A stretch of DNA of 64,000 nt from Sweltsa coloradensis (GCA_024449915.1 JAMZAV010001041.1:124001-188000), one strand, 5' to 3'; shown: positions 1 through 13,324, counted from the first letter of the stretch. Notes: a model not told the origin generated them from the letters alone. Made by a program: numbers and translations.

Positions 1-520
1 CGAGTTCGCTAGAAAACGCACGCTGATTGGTCAACGCGCCTTCGCTTCGCGAGCAACGCCAAACTGTAAACGCACCTTAATGTCGAAGGTCAAACCTCAA
101 ATGGAAACCAAGGCAATGTGTTACAGTCTTACAGTCATTACAACCAAGTTATTTTAATGAAATAGTCATCGTTTCAACGAACAAATATTTATGCAAGACT
201 ATAATCGAATGGGGTTGAAGCAGCTCAAAACGGGTTTTTCCACAGGATCGCGATCTTTTTCATGAATAAACAATACACAGCTCATCATCAAACAAAGTGT
301 ATAATATAAGTTAATAACTTATCCTCGCACTTTCTCTCCGCGTGTGGCCGGCCGCTGTGATTGTCGCGTAAACAATGCAAATGACAGTCTTTGTGGAGGC
401 CGTAAGTCTTCGCTCTTTGAAGTTTGATTTCAGCCCGTTTTGATGTTCAAGTGATTTGTTTTGTTTGTTTACAGCATAACAGTGTTCTTCAAGTGTCCGA
501 TATTTATTACGTGGCAGCAA
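1..520. other. Unassigned sequence left of the pentamer repeat
   Basis: Begins with a CpG-containing stretch (1-110), then AT-rich. I see no exon, RNA gene or recognisable repeat. The missing 3' exons of the VRK gene should lie on this side but were not found here, so they are presumably beyond the edge. Confidence 0.4.
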
Positions 521-562
521 GAATGGAATGGAATGGACTGGAATGGAATGGAATGGAATGGT
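521..562. repeat. (GGAAT)n pentamer microsatellite
   Basis: About eight near-perfect copies of GGAAT, with one GGACT variant, then a drift into AATGATAATAATG. Confidence 0.85.
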
Positions 563-862
563 AATGATAATAATGAATGTAGTGTGTACTGATACGGAAG
601 TAGGGGGCGGGGGACATGCATCGGGAGAGGCGCAATGGCTTGACCTTGAGTGACCTACGAAAACGAACGATACGAGATAGAAACACTAGACAGATGCATC
701 ACGTAAATAATCTTTTCTGCGTCATACACTTGCAAGACGAGTGTTCTGCCCGGCAATACACGTATGGAATGCGTGTGGCCTTCAAAGCTTTCCCCACCGT
801 ATCTCGCTCCATACACGGTGTTGTAGGTCTCGCAGTGGACACGTTGAGCAATAGGAAGACGG

Positions 863-1099
863 ACGGTCGATTATAATAATCATCATAACTCAGTTCCAAC
901 TATGTTGGGTTGAGTGGTGGTTTTCCACCATTATCTAGGGCATGAAACTGTAGATACTAAGCTTGCCAGACTCAGTGTTTCTTCCTCATCATCTGACTCC
1001 TTCCTCTCCACCAATTTACTCCACTCTCTTCTGCCTTCCCACAGCTTGATTCTTGTCACATGTTCCCACACTTCATCCCGTTTTCCAACGGTCGATTAT
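863..1099 (-). mobile_element. 5'-truncated LINE copy with 12-bp target-site duplication
   Basis: The minus strand of 875-1087 matches the last ~210 bases of the LINE that ends at 19133, including the shared stretch CAGTTTCATGCCC and the A/T trinucleotide tail. It is bounded on both sides by ACGGTCGATTAT (863-874 and 1088-1099), a perfect 12-bp duplication. This is the mark of target-primed reverse transcription with heavy 5' truncation. Only the C-terminal tail of the reverse transcriptase ORF and the 3' UTR are present. Confidence 0.9.
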
Positions 1100-1427
1100 T
1101 CAACAAAATCACTCGGGAAAATATCTCCGTTCAACCCGATTTATCGATCGTATCGCAATAATAATAAGCACTCATGATATTAACGCGATTTTCTTTTTAT
1201 AATTGCAATTACTTACCTATTGATATGATTTTTTTTTTATCATATTTGATTTCATAAGGCATCCTTACTAAATATGAATTTAATTAGTACCTAGTATGTA
1301 TTATTCTTAATTGACAACTTCAAATGCTTGCATATCCCCGTCACATGCACATGGTAAAAAATTACAAAACTTATTTAAAAATAAATTAATAGATGGGCCC
1401 TACATCATTATTAGGACCTAGACTCAC
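1100..1427. other. VRK intron sequence, no feature seen
   Basis: AT-rich intronic sequence downstream of VRK exon 4 (minus strand), starting at the donor GTGAGT. Nothing recognisable. Confidence 0.5.
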
Positions 1428-4400
1428 CTCCAATGTGCGCATCCCTGCTGGTGTACTCTATAGTGCCATTATGGGCTCTTCTTTCATCGGAGCGATATTC
1501 CTTGTGGACGCCGCATCCATCTACATAATGATATGCTAAGCCATAATCCACCAAAAACACCTGGTGTCTGGACTCACTACCTCGACCAAGTAGCAAATTA
1601 GACGCCTTAATGTCAGAGTGAACATACCCGTTACTATGAACATATTCCAATATGGATATCTGCAAACAAAACGAAGTGGCAAGTTAGCACGGCTTTGCTA
1701 AAAACATGTTGCTTGTAACGCAATCAACCAAGCCTCCTAATTTTAATTTTGAGTAAACATAAACAAAATTAATGTCTTAATGATGACCTAAAAACGAGTA
1801 ATCTTGGTTCTATCAATTTATTATTTTGCTAGGAACTTGAAATTCAAAGAAATCCTAATGCACATTACCTACAATGATGAAACAAAGTATAGGTACTATA
1901 TTGTAAGACTAGAGGGAGGCCAAGTGTCATCACTACAGCTTGTATGTGCCCATCACATTTGCAGAACTGCACTACACTAAACGTGTGCATGATACGCTCG
2001 ATCGGGGCCTCTGCAAACTAACAAACATGTCACTCATCGTTTTCACATCTAAGCATCGTCAATGTTGGTCACTGTTGTCGCAATCGTCTTCTTCTAGTTT
2101 GCACTATACCAGATAGCACTGCCCTTAGCTTGGTGCCACCCATATACGGTACACCATTTGAAAGGCAACATGATATTTTAAAGTGATCGTAATACCTCGC
2201 ACTCTTAACCTAATCTGACCTTGCCTTTGCTTTGGCAAACAAGTTAGTGCCGTAGTGTTGGCTCAGGGACAGACGGACTAGATGAGTCTTCGTTGTTGCA
2301 GAGCTGTAGATTGGGCTTCAATTTCGGTTTGGTGAGTAGGTTTAATAAAGCCGGCAGGCTGCGTCTACTTATAGCTTTTATTTAAGTGGTGTTTGTTTTT
2401 TATTATGTAATTTTTACATGAAAACAACTTTTCTAAAACACCCTTTACACGAGCTAGCAATGCATTACCGCAATTAATTGACTACAAGTTGGATACACAC
2501 ATAACGCATTTACACGCCTTCTGAAAAATTGACTTTGATTTGCTCGTTAAAGGGCCCAGGTGTAGAATTATATTTCCTTTTATTACTGACACTATTTTTA
2601 GGCCAAATATTGGCAATTTATTTTGTTGTACGCTCATTTAATAATTGATAATAAATGTTTAGTTTGCTCAAAAACTAGCTAATATTCCTTATTTCTGCAT
2701 TGCTGTGTGTTTTAAGTCTAAGGCCCATAGGCCTATTTGGGACTAGGCCTACATGGTAATTAGTAAGATGTAAGATAATCACTTACTATCTGTGTTGCAA
2801 GTGTGAGAGCTGTCTTAATATGGAATCGTCTCCCATTCCGTAGGAACAACTTGTGTAGGTCTTCTTCAAATCTCTCTTGGACTAGGAATCGATACTTTTC
2901 ACCCCCGTATATGTGAGACCCTGAACCGATGTAATGAGGCATACCCAGACATTTGAGCTTTTGTCTCTTGATCCATTCGTTAACTGAAACATGACAATAT
3001 AAGTAGGATTAGCAGGCCTACTAATTAATTTTTTATTTATTTTTTTATTTTAAGACGCATCACATGATTACATTCAGTTTGTTGCACAGAGGCACCTGAA
3101 TATTGAAACTTGTCATGGGGATTACTAAAAAACAAAAAACTGGGCCCTAAAATTTAAACCACAACGAAAAAATATCAAATTTTTAACATTTTTTGTCAGG
3201 TAAAAATGTCACAAAAAAAGCACCATGGGCCCTATTCTATTAGAAGCCTTGGAAAAAACTCAATAATTACTCATGTTTGGGGTTTTTGGGAAAGAAGAAA
3301 GGAGACCAACACTTACCTTAAACGAGATGGGCAGCTGCGTGAAACTCTGGTTAACATAAATATTTACAAACAAATAACAAGTCGTACGTTTCGGCCAACG
3401 GGGTTTGGTCCCCGGGGCCCGTTAGAAAAGAAAAAATTTAAAAATATTTACAATATATTAAAAGGCGCTTTTTGGGGTGGGGTGGGTGAAGGGGGCGGTG
3501 CAACAAGGGGAGGTGTCAGGGGGTTAGAGGGAGGGCGGGGGCCATCTTAGTTTTGGGTTTAGGTTTTTTTTGCGCGAGCGGGTGACTTTTTGGTGCGCAA
3601 TTCCCATTTTTTGTTGTGTGTGAAATTTTACAGCGTAAAACTTCGTCAAATTTTCCCAAAAGGCGTCACTTTCCCAAAAACATATTTAAAACCTATCTGA
3701 AACAATTAAAACACGACTATTTTTTGGAAAACCTTTCCCTGAAACCCTTTTTAAAGGTCGCGGGGAACATCGCAAAAGGTAGTCAAAAGTATCCTTCATG
3801 GAAACATAGAAAAAAATTCAGGTAATAATGACTATTTTTTGGATACCTTCCTGCGCCCATTTAAAGAGTCCAGAAACATCGCAAAAGGTAGTCAAAAGCC
3901 GCCGTTCGCCAAAGATTGCAGGAAATCGCAAAAAGGGTAGTAAAAAGTTCCTTCCCAAAACATCCAAAGTCGCAAAACATGTCCCAAAATTTAAATTCTT
4001 ATAGTCAAAAGTAAAACTATTAATTTTTTATGCGGGTAAGAAATGACTTTTTTTCATTTCATTAAGATTTAACCAATTTTTATTAAATTATTGAAATATG
4101 TTTATGTATTTTGTTAAATTAAATATAATGGTAATTTTAAAATATTTTATTTGATTTTACCCCGCCTGTGCCAAGCTGTGCAAGATGGGTCGTAAACACA
4201 TGTGCTGTTTGTGCTCGCCCTGGAACAGTACCATACCTCGGTTTTGCTCGTTTTGCACCTACAATAATTGGTAAAAAATTTTTGGGTTTTTAAAAGTAAA
4301 TGTGTTCAATTTTTATCCACTGTATTAAGCTCATTCGACCATGGTTGGTGTCGGGGGTTTTAGTTAGCCTTTTCTTTAGGTTAGGGAGGGCCTACATGCC

Positions 4401-7400
4401 TAGGTTTATCTCTAGCTCACCTAGGCCTAGGGCGGGGCCTAGGCCTGTGCCTGGGCGGGGAAATTTAATACAAAATCCCCTAGGCCTAAGGCATGTGGGG
4501 GCAGGGTTCTAACTTCTAACTTCTCAGCTAGGCATACCAGCCCTAGCTATTTTTTGGGGAAAGCCCAGCACAAGCCCACTGTTTAAAAAAGGGTGGGCTA
4601 GGCCTAGAAAAAAACTAAAAAATTTGATTAGGTTGGGTGGGCCTACTAAGTTAGGATGATCCTAAACCTAAACTAGGGTAGCTCTAAAGTTATTTTCTTA
4701 TTTTCAAGGCCTTGGCAGTCATGTCATTCGTCGGGGAATGCAACATCTACGCCTGGGCCCACACTGCTCACCATTACAATCCGTAAAACCGTGTAAGAAT
4801 AAAATAATAATGGGGAAACCCCCCAATGGCATAGGGGCCCTCTAAACTAAAGAGCTTTTCAAACTTTGCTAGGCTCCGTAGGCCTCTTACAAGGCTTCAT
4901 GCCAAACTTTCATCATTTTTTTTAAATGCTTTAAAGAAAGGAAAAATAGTGTAAGTTGGATTTTTGTTAGGGTCTGATTTGACATAGATTTAAAATGAGA
5001 TATATAGGCCTTCTGTGTTGTGTTTTTTACGCTTTTGGTTTTTTAAAACGAAACTGGACCCGGGTTTGTAACACCCTAACTCTACCTACTGTATATCCGG
5101 GTATAAACTACGACCAGGTAGCCTACCCCTTCATGGGGACTTCCGGATCATCAATAACTCAAAATCCCTTATCACTTACACGATCACTCCAATCCCATTG
5201 TCAATACAAGATCAGAAGGGGGACATCCCCCTAGCGGCTACCCTATGTGAATTCTAACTCCGGCACCCGACTTCCTTTAGTTTGCAGCCTGGGCCATGGG
5301 ACAAACCTTGTCTTGGGTCGGTACGGGTGGGGTTAAAGCCATTTTGTCCTCCAGGTACCGGTATTTGTGTAAGTAAGTAAGTCAAGTGTTTCAAATCCTA
5401 AATTATAAACACCTCAAATCTATTCCAAATAGTTAGGCATAATTTATCAAAGTGTGTTTAAACCAAATCACTTATTTTGCACCTCAATTTAAAAAAATAA
5501 CAGTTAATTGAACTAAGTGGGCCCTACCTTTCTGGCTTGGTCAAAGGTATATTCATAAAGGAGCGCCTAGACTTGCAATTTGCGAACTCAAACTAAGTTA
5601 AAACGTACTTAGTACAATTTTTGGTTCGATTTCGAAAAAGGAACGTTCGCACCCCCCGGGCATGCGCGGGCCCTGCGTGAAACATCAAAATTTTTCAAGA
5701 CCTGAAACCGCTATTGATCTAGTGTTCTTTTTGTGTTGCAATTGAAATATCTAATATAAAATATACGGTAAGGTATATCCCATTCCATCATTACGCGTCT
5801 GCTAGAAATCAGCAATTTATTGGTACGGTGGGGCCTAGGCCATATGACATTGACGGGGTATTTGCGTTGATTGTGATTGAAATTTAACTTGTAAATTTTG
5901 TGCAACCTATTTAAATTCTTCAGTCCCGGGGTCTTCTTCGGCTGGGGGGGGCCAAACTTTCAATCATTTTTTCCCCCTTTAAAAAAAACATCGAAAACCC
6001 AAATTAAAATTTAGAAATATATGAAGAATTAAATCATTATTAATAATTTATTAAGACAAATACTTTAAAAATATACCAATTATACAGAAAATACAAAAAA
6101 CACTCGCAAATTGACTGTCTTGGTCAGTTTCCGCCATGTTGTCATTAAGATCTTCGTTCATTTCACTTGGTACCAACCTATATCACGAAAATACTCCACC
6201 TACAAGACCTTTAACGTCGATATTTTAAATATAAAGGACTTTCAACGCAAAAGGAATTTCGTTTAAAATAGCGACGTTAATGGTTTTGAAGTTTTTTTTG
6301 TAACTTTAACAGCACAAACATAGGCCTAATAATTTTCTTTTGGTTTTTGTAAGGTTACTTGCAGTGAGACAAACACGCATGACGGTGGGCCCTAGCCTAA
6401 GCCGCAATCCTCGCCATTTATAGTTTTAAAAAAATAGTAAAAAAAAACAAAATGAAATGAAACATGAAAGTATTTTTTAATAATTTAAATCTTAATAAAA
6501 AAAAAATATTATCTTTTTAAGTGGTTTTGCAATTTTTTTTTAAAATAAAAAACTTAGTTAAAAAAGTTGGACCCCCCTAGCCAAAAAGTACCTCATACGG
6601 GAAACCTACAAAAGTTTATTGTAAGTTATATTTTTAATTATTAAAATTTATTAATTGTAGCCTAGGCCACTATTATTATTTGGTAGGGTATTCTTGTAGC
6701 AATCTGCATTTAATTCGGAGTATTTTTGTGAATACTCTATCCATGCTATAAAATTCTTTATCAAAAAAAATTTTCTTTAATGGGCCCTACTTTTACCTTT
6801 TTCTCTGGGCATTTTTTTTGGGGAATTACGTTTTTTGCCCCAACCTAACCCTCTCTCTTTGATTTCGTCAATATTTAATGCCACAGAAAACAAAAAGAAA
6901 AATACAGGCCTAAGCCTAAAATTGCGCTTTTGGGGGGCAGGGGGGGAGTTGCCAGCTGACTGACGTGTACATTAAAACACGTACGAGCACAGTTGTGGGT
7001 GGTGCCCCAAAAAGGGTGATGATAGGGTGAATATGACATTATTAGGATCATATAAAAAATGTGCATTGGCGGGCCCCCCAGATGTATTTATTGCAACACT
7101 CCCCCATTTTTGTAATTTTCCATTTTCAACTGTTGTGAAAAAAAATGAAATTTAACTTTAAATTAACATTTAATGAAAATAACCTAAAAAAAAAACCAAT
7201 TCTTAATTATGAAATTTTTAAATTTCCATGGGCCCTACCCCAAATACTGTTGACGATGTTTTCGCGATGCTTTGGCTGTTTTAAAAACCTTTTGGAACCT
7301 TCGCCAAAAGGCGCGGGAACTCTTCAACTATGTTTTGGTGATGCTTTGACTAAAAAGGGGGTAAAAGCAGGTAAAAACCTTCTGCGCAAAAACCTTCGCG

Positions 7401-8367
7401 AAAAGGTCCGGAACTTTTTAACTAGTTTTGGTAAGACGTATTTGTAAAAAAAATGATTTTTTGGTGTGTGTCGGATACTTTCTAAAACATCGCGAAAACA
7501 CATCTCTGAGATATGTTTTTGCGATGCTTTCGCGACTAAAATTTTTGTAAGGGGAGCTGAGCTGGGGGGCCACGCTCCCAGAATTCTGTTGCCTCAACAC
7601 AATTACCCACCCCTTACATAGGTCCTGGCTTCATTCCTGGGAAGGGGTGATAACTTTTCAGACTGACTCTAGGTGAACAAAAATTTAGCAACCACCATGA
7701 GGCCAGGGTTGGGGGGGGGGGGAAGACAATATTCCTTTCCTGGTAAATTCGACCTGCTGCCCAGAATATTTTTAATAATTTGGTTTGGATGTAGGCTTAC
7801 AATGTTGATGTGATGCGAAAAATTGAGAGCACACAAAATCTTCTTGTGGGTGCTTTTATGCCCCTGAACTCATGTTAGCACTATGTAAAGATGAGAAAAA
7901 AACTTACTTTTATCAGACTTGGCTGCCCGTATATAGAAGTTCACTTCAACAAATAATGGTCCATTTTTATGAGGCTCCACTTTGATCACGTATTCAGCAT
8001 CGGACCCCACAGGTTTGCTTATATCATCAGATGCTAAAACAAAAAATGTTGATATATATATATATTAAATATACAGTAGGGCCTATGAATGACTTTGAAT
8101 TCAAAAAAACTCTTCTAATTGTTAACCCCCGTTTTAAGAAAAAAATATTAGGCCTAGGCCTACAAATCCAAGTATAGGCATAGGCTACTTACCCAAATAT
8201 ATTTCTCCAAAACCACCAACACCAATAGATCTTCCAAGTTTCCATTGATTCTGTCGCAAATCAGTGAATATTTCACCAATTCGAATAGGTTCTGGTAGCC
8301 GAGTACCACATGGGGCCACCTTCCTCCTCGTTACCTCGGCGTCCGGTTCACTCAATCGTCGAGGCAT
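1428..8367 (-). CDS. Vaccinia-related kinase (VRK1/VRK2 type), 5' four coding exons; 3' end beyond left edge
   Basis: Serine/threonine kinase of the VRK branch of the casein kinase 1 group; family members act mainly in the nucleus on chromatin and transcription factors. Coding exons on the minus strand are 8193-8367, 7908-8033, 2787-2983 and 1428-1659. Each is bounded by AG and GT, and the frame stays open across every junction (phases 1, 1, 0), giving 243 residues. The first exon carries the glycine loop GVGGFG (residues 49-54). Exon 2 has the ATP-binding lysine in YVIKVEP (K76). Exon 4 has the catalytic loop YVHSDIKASN (D182), the metal-binding DYG that VRKs use instead of DFG (D204), and HKEYRSDERRAHNGTIEYTS. 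All key catalytic residues are present, so it should be active, unlike VRK3. The start at 8367 is the first Met upstream of the loop. The rest of the C-lobe and tail lie off the window. Assignment between VRK1 and VRK2 is not possible here. Confidence 0.93.
1660..2786 (-). other. VRK intron 3
   Basis: Intron between the exons at 2787-2983 and 1428-1659, with donor GTAAGT and acceptor TTTGCAG. Moderately AT-rich; no repeat or exon recognised. Confidence 0.8.
2984..7907 (-). other. VRK intron 2, about 4.9 kb, homopolymer-rich
   Basis: Donor GTAAGT at 7907, acceptor TTTCAG at 2984. Contains many A, T, G and C runs and TAGGCC-rich blocks (4380-4640), plus a foldback unit at 6191-6291. At 3730-3990 and 7260-7540 there are degenerate repeats of the type CGCAAAAGGTAG / TTTTGCGATGCTTT. 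No coding exon of VRK is missing from it, because the two flanking exons join in frame. Confidence 0.75.
6191..6291. repeat. Foldback (hairpin) unit of the CTTTAACGTCG family
   Basis: The left arm (6191-6229, CTACAAGACCTTTAACGTCG core) is the inverse of the right arm (6262-6291, GCGACGTTAATGGTTTTG). Relatives are at about 21911-22117, 32800-32890 and 43170-43400, which makes this a dispersed miniature element. Confidence 0.7.
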
Positions 8368-10531
8368 TCTAGGTGGTCTAGGGTGGAGTTCAAAAAATTA
8401 ATTAAATTTACTTTTTTGAAAGTTTCAATGCAAGTTTTAAAAATTATTGAAATTTTGTGAAATATTCTTTTTCCAAGGAAATCCTCAGGAATACCTACTA
8501 ACTACATAACAAATCAGCTTTTTCTTAGGCCTATAAGAAAGGTTTTTGTTAGATTGACAAAAAATTTGCATCTCTAAAATGTTACCCCATAATTGGTGCT
8601 GAAACTATTTGGCTTAAAAAAGATTCTTTTTAGACTGTATTTAAGACGTATAAAAAAATAATAGGCTATTGAAATAATAGGGGGAAGGTTTTTTGATTTT
8701 TTTACCTCCACAATTTAAAGACTTCATTTGAATAGGCCCGTACGTTAACTTATTTTAAAAATTTTTTAGATCTATTTTATTTTTAAAAGTAACCCGAAAA
8801 TTGCCCCAATAAAAATGGGGAAAACAAACCATTACGTCACTCGGGCTTAAAAATTACGGCGCCAACTCCCATTAGTTCAAATTCACAGAGGCGAGCTATT
8901 TTAAAAAGGGGTGTTATTTTTTTTTTAAAATTTTTTAAGGTAGGCCTGGTCTATGCCTTTTTAGTCTCAAATAAAAAAACTTGCCCCTTAACGATTGCAG
9001 TTCTTGGTATTTTTACCCACCACTAATTTTTGTAGGCCTAGGCCAAAAAAATGATAGTACTGAAGATGAGCATAAGATCTTTGGTATCCCCAGGCGTACC
9101 CCATTTTTAACTTAATAGTAGGCCTATTTAAAAGTAGGGGGTACTATAAGGTAGGGGACCACTGTGATGTTGCTCAAAGTGTGTAGATTTTCATCAAAAT
9201 GACGCTCGCCAAGAGGGAAATGATCTTACCTACTTCTTTTCAATGCGAAACTACGGAGAAAGTTAATGAAAAGCTTGGCTCAACTTCTATATGTTCACAG
9301 CATTCAAGCCAAAAAACTTTTGAAAGGGAAAACGGGTCCGTTTTTTTTTTTTTTTACAAATTTTTGTATTTGTGGATGATATTACATCTTTTTCCCGTTT
9401 GTTTCCTAACAAGGCGTGAATGACGGGCGGATCCGGGTCTCCAAAAAGGGGGGGGTTTTGCTCGCACCCCCGGGGGGTCTGGCTGGGGGAGCACAGCCCC
9501 CCCCCCTTAGCCCCCCAGGGGAAAAAAGATTTTAGGGCCCTTTTTTCAAAAAAATTTTAATGGCTTTTTGAGGGGTTTTTTTTTCAATATATTATTTTTT
9601 TAAGCATTTCTCACTAAAATGGGCCCTGGAGGAAGGGAAGTCCCCCAAAAATCGCTATCGCTAGGGGTTTCTATACCCTCAATTTTTTAAAATCAGTGTT
9701 AAAAAAAATGTTATTGGTAGAGTAGTAAAAACTTTAATTTGCTCCCCTGAGAAAAAAAAACTGAAATGTTTTTTTTTTTCTCGCCCGGGGTCTACCGGGC
9801 AAATGGGTACTCTGATCGTGCTGAAATTTTTTATGGGGCCTTCAAAACCCATAAGTTTAAAATGTTTACGATTTTGGGTAAAAACCCAAAAAAAAAAAAA
9901 TCGTGCAACTGTGAGGAATTGACCAAAGCAAAAAACTTTAAAAAAAAAAAAACAAATTTCTAGAAAACATTGATATTTCTGGTGGCTGAAAAATATTTAT
10001 TTAGAATAAAATTAGCTTTTCAAGGGTCAAGGGGGGGGCGTCGCCCCCACCGCCCCCCCCCCCCCGGTCCCCCACTGGTTGATGGGATATTGGTGGTTTG
10101 TTTGAAGTTGGACTTGGAAACCGCTCATAGTGTTGGATTTCTGACTTCTGTTGAGTTGTGCGCAGCTCACCTTCCTCGCTCTCTCTATCTCTCTCTCTAC
10201 CTCTCCCTCTGTCTCGCTGCTTCGATGTAGGCTATACAGTAGGCCTACCGACACTTCTAGTGTATTCCACGTTTGAAACTTCTCAGTTGCAACGTTTTCT
10301 TTGAATTAAATTTTTTTTTAAGTTCAGAGTAGTTTTTTGACATTTTTGGGCCCACGGTCCACCCAAATGTAGCCCCTAGTGTTTTGGACGCTAGATATTT
10401 AGCCCTATGCTGGTTCAGAGCATGTTTAATTTCAAGTTGTACAAATTACCACGCCTTAGTAGGTAGGCCTAATTAGAATTACGTGTTTTGATTATTATCC
10501 AAAATTTTAATTTTCTCCAGTCCCTGTTAAC
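8368..10531. other. Upstream of VRK start: AT-rich, homopolymer-rich, no gene seen
   Basis: Should hold the VRK 5' UTR and promoter, but I see no convincing initiator or TATA element. A CCTAG/A acceptor-like site lies directly before the ATG (8368-8372 on the minus strand), so the UTR may be spliced. Long runs of A, T, G and C recur (9340-9560, 9760-9970), with a CT-rich stretch near 10180-10215. Confidence 0.4.
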
Positions 10532-10939
10532 GCTGGTTTATGATTGACGTCAACGTGGGGAGACGTGAATGGAAACGCGAATGTGGTGGCAACGGAAAGC
10601 GAGGCGTTTACGATTTACGAAAATCGGGACCACATCGTTATCAAAAAAAACAATAAAAAAAACGTCAATGAAACCCTAGACATAGATAAAAGCAAAGTGG
10701 TTGTTTGTTTCGTTTCATGTTCCCTCACGAGGGGGAGTACAAAGCATTTCGCATGCGCGACATCACATCGCCAAACGGAACGTGAAAAGTAGACGCCCAA
10801 ATTTTGGGGCTTGGGCGAACTTTGCCCTCCGTTCTCCATTCCGTTCACTTTTCCCCTCAATCATAAAGCTAAGCTGTGAATGCTTTGTGTTATCTTTCGC
10901 GTTCACGTCTCCCCACGTTGCCGTCAATCGTAAACCGGC
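10532..10939. mobile_element. Non-autonomous DNA transposon (MITE) with 38-bp terminal inverted repeats
   Basis: The left end (10532-10569) and the inverse of the right end (10902-10939) agree at about 35 of 38 positions; consensus start GCYGGTTTAYGATTGACG, with GGGGAGACGTGAA at the inner end. The interior has no transposase-like frame. The left copy contains TGACGTCA. A target duplication is not clear: TTA-type flanks are possible. Superfamily unassigned. Confidence 0.8.
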
Positions 10940-12600
10940 CTTTACCCGATTTGGGTTTTGAAAGCAAAAGGCACTGCATCTGAGGTAGGCCTACACCTAA
11001 GTGTGGTCCAAGTTTCATAGTTCTAAGATGTACCGTTTTCTCTGTAGGCTCGTAAATAACTTTCTGCCAGAATTAACCCCCGACCCAGCTAGCCAGCCAC
11101 CCCCACAAAACTACACCCCGGGACCGGCCCCTTACGGGCACCCCCCCCCCACCCGCCCAAGCAAAAGGGGCACTTTTTTTAACACAAAGGGAACGGGGAT
11201 TTTTTTTTGGTCGGACCCAAATTTTCCCATAATACCGAACAAAAACCCCAATAAATCACGGGGCGGGAAAGGCGAACCCCCCCCCCCCCAAAAATCGGGG
11301 GCTGCGAAAAACCCAGAGTTTTTTGCCAAACAGGCAAGCCGGCTGGGGCAAACACCGCCCCAAATGCAGGGGGGAAACAACATGCCGTGGAAGGGGGCAA
11401 ATTGCGGGGGGGAAAAAAAAAATTTTTCCAAATTAAAATCAAAGGCTACCCCAGGGGGTTGTAAAGTTTTTGATTTTTTCAATTTACTTTATCATATGTG
11501 CATCCCAAAATTGTTTGGACTTTTTGGCGGTATTCGATCGTATTTTTGATTATACATATAGGTTAATTACAAACGTTTTAATTCCAATAAACAATGAATG
11601 GTATTAAATACTTTTGGTAAAAATTTTGTAAAAGTTTTTTTTTGGGGTACATAATTTTGAAAATTGTGAGGGTGGCACCAAGGGGTTTTTGTTTGCCTTT
11701 AAAAGGGCTAAAATTAAATTTCTACAATTAAATTTTTTTTAAAAAAGGGGGAGGGTTTTTTTTTTTTAAACTTACAAAATTAGGAAATTTGTTTAACTTC
11801 GTAATGAACAAGGGTTTTCTTTGTTACCTTTTTACAAATTTATATAAAATCCTCCTTTGAGACAAAATTTTTTTTTACCCTTTTTGAAAAGCAAGTTTTA
11901 CCATTATGTTTTATTTTTTTAAAAGGGTTAATTTAAATTTCTAAAGTTACCTATAAATTAGGTAGGTAAGTATTTCTTACAAATTTGAACAACGCCGTTT
12001 ATATGAACAAGTTTTAGAAAAAAAAAATTTTTGAAAAAAGTGGTTACCCGTGCATGTTGGGTTTTCTTCTTTTAGTTTTTTTGGAAGATTTAAGTAAATA
12101 TCTTTATACAGAGGGTTTTAAGGGTTTAATTTCCCTTTGTAAGGGGTTTAAATACCCCCATTTTCAGGAAAAAACGGGTTTAAGATGAAATTTTCGCTAC
12201 TTTTTTGGCATTTTAATTTTTTGGGCCGAAACGTTATTTTGAGCAAGGGGTTTTTTTAAGTTTAGGGCTCATTTTTTTATTTTTATTTCTGGTTTTGTGA
12301 ATTTTATTTTTTTGAAAGAGTTTAAATTTTTTGACATATTTTGAGATTTTTAAAAATTTTAGAAATTTAAAAGGATTTTATTCTTTATAGACTGTTTGGG
12401 GAAAAGGTTTTTTTTTTTCAAAAATTACTTTCAGGGTGCATTTTATTTTAAGCGGTTTTAAGTGGATTTCCCTTTTAATAATACCTTTCCCGTATTTTGT
12501 GTTAAGTTTAATTTTTAAACCCAAGCAAAAAAGTTCCAGGTGTAAATATTTATAAAGACAGTTTGTTAATTTTTTGCAGTTTCTTATTTTACGTATTTTA
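10940..12600. other. AT-rich stretch with extended homopolymers
   Basis: No gene or dependable repeat boundary. 11080-11480 has many C, G, A and T runs of 5-10 bases, and 11560-12600 is T-rich. The pattern resembles stretched homopolymers from read consensus more than coding sequence; open frames here are low complexity. Confidence 0.4.
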
Positions 12601-13324
12601 AAAGTGGTCCAAGTTGTTCCCAGGTATTTGTATGGAAAGTCTTTTTAATTTCACTACTTGCATGCCTAGAGTTCATGTTACATGTATTTGCTTTATTCTG
12701 AGGGTTTCCCTTTTTGGGTTTGGGTTGGTTTTAGTAAAGGAGAAGCAATATGTAAAGTTTTATCTTCGTTTAATGTTGTAAATTTTTGTCAAGCCACTTT
12801 TTCTTTTCCCCCTCTCAGTTTCAGCTGTTTTGTATGTAGATTCCCAGGTTTTACCTAGAAAATTAGAACAGTATCATCTGCAAATGCTATGACTTTGCAT
12901 TTTAGTTTAGCGTTGCACAAATCTTTAAAGAATATTGTAAAAATAGAGGGCCCAGTACAGTTCCTTGAGGAATTCCAATTCGTTATTTTGGACTGCAAAG
13001 TTTTTTCATTAATTTTTACATTGATTTATCTGAAAGATATTTTTTTAAAAACTGGAGACCCGTGCCTTGACCCCTACTTTTCCTTTTTTTCAGTAGAAAT
13101 TTTGTGCAAACTGTGTCAATGTTTTAGCTAATCTATAAAAATGCTAATGGTTTTTTGTTTAAGTCAAGGTAAACGATATTGTTGAAGTAAAATGAATTGC
13201 TTTTGTGTCTTAACCCTCCCTAACCAAATTGATTTGGGGATAGTATTTTTTAGCTTAAAATATTCATAAGTCTTTTTTTTATACATTTCTCGTGAATTTT
13301 CGCTATATTGCTGATTATTGATAA
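12600..13324 (-). pseudogene. CR1/L2-like non-LTR retrotransposon, reverse transcriptase part (3' fragment of split copy)
   Basis: Read on the minus strand, 13324-12850 gives SIISNIAKIHEKCIKKRL, then ILSPNQFG, YLDLNK, FKKYLSDKS, GIPQGTVLGPSIF and IAFADDTVLIF. These are consecutive reverse-transcriptase blocks ending in the catalytic FADD (12873-12884). Several stops and frame changes show it is dead. The continuation beyond 12840 is poorly readable. Its N-terminal half lies on the other side of two inserted LINEs, at 19134-20860. Confidence 0.8.

Noticed and set aside
11001..11549. 182-codon frame and its antisense counterpart
   Set aside because: Low-complexity translation of A, C, G and T runs, with no motif; probably affected by homopolymer errors.
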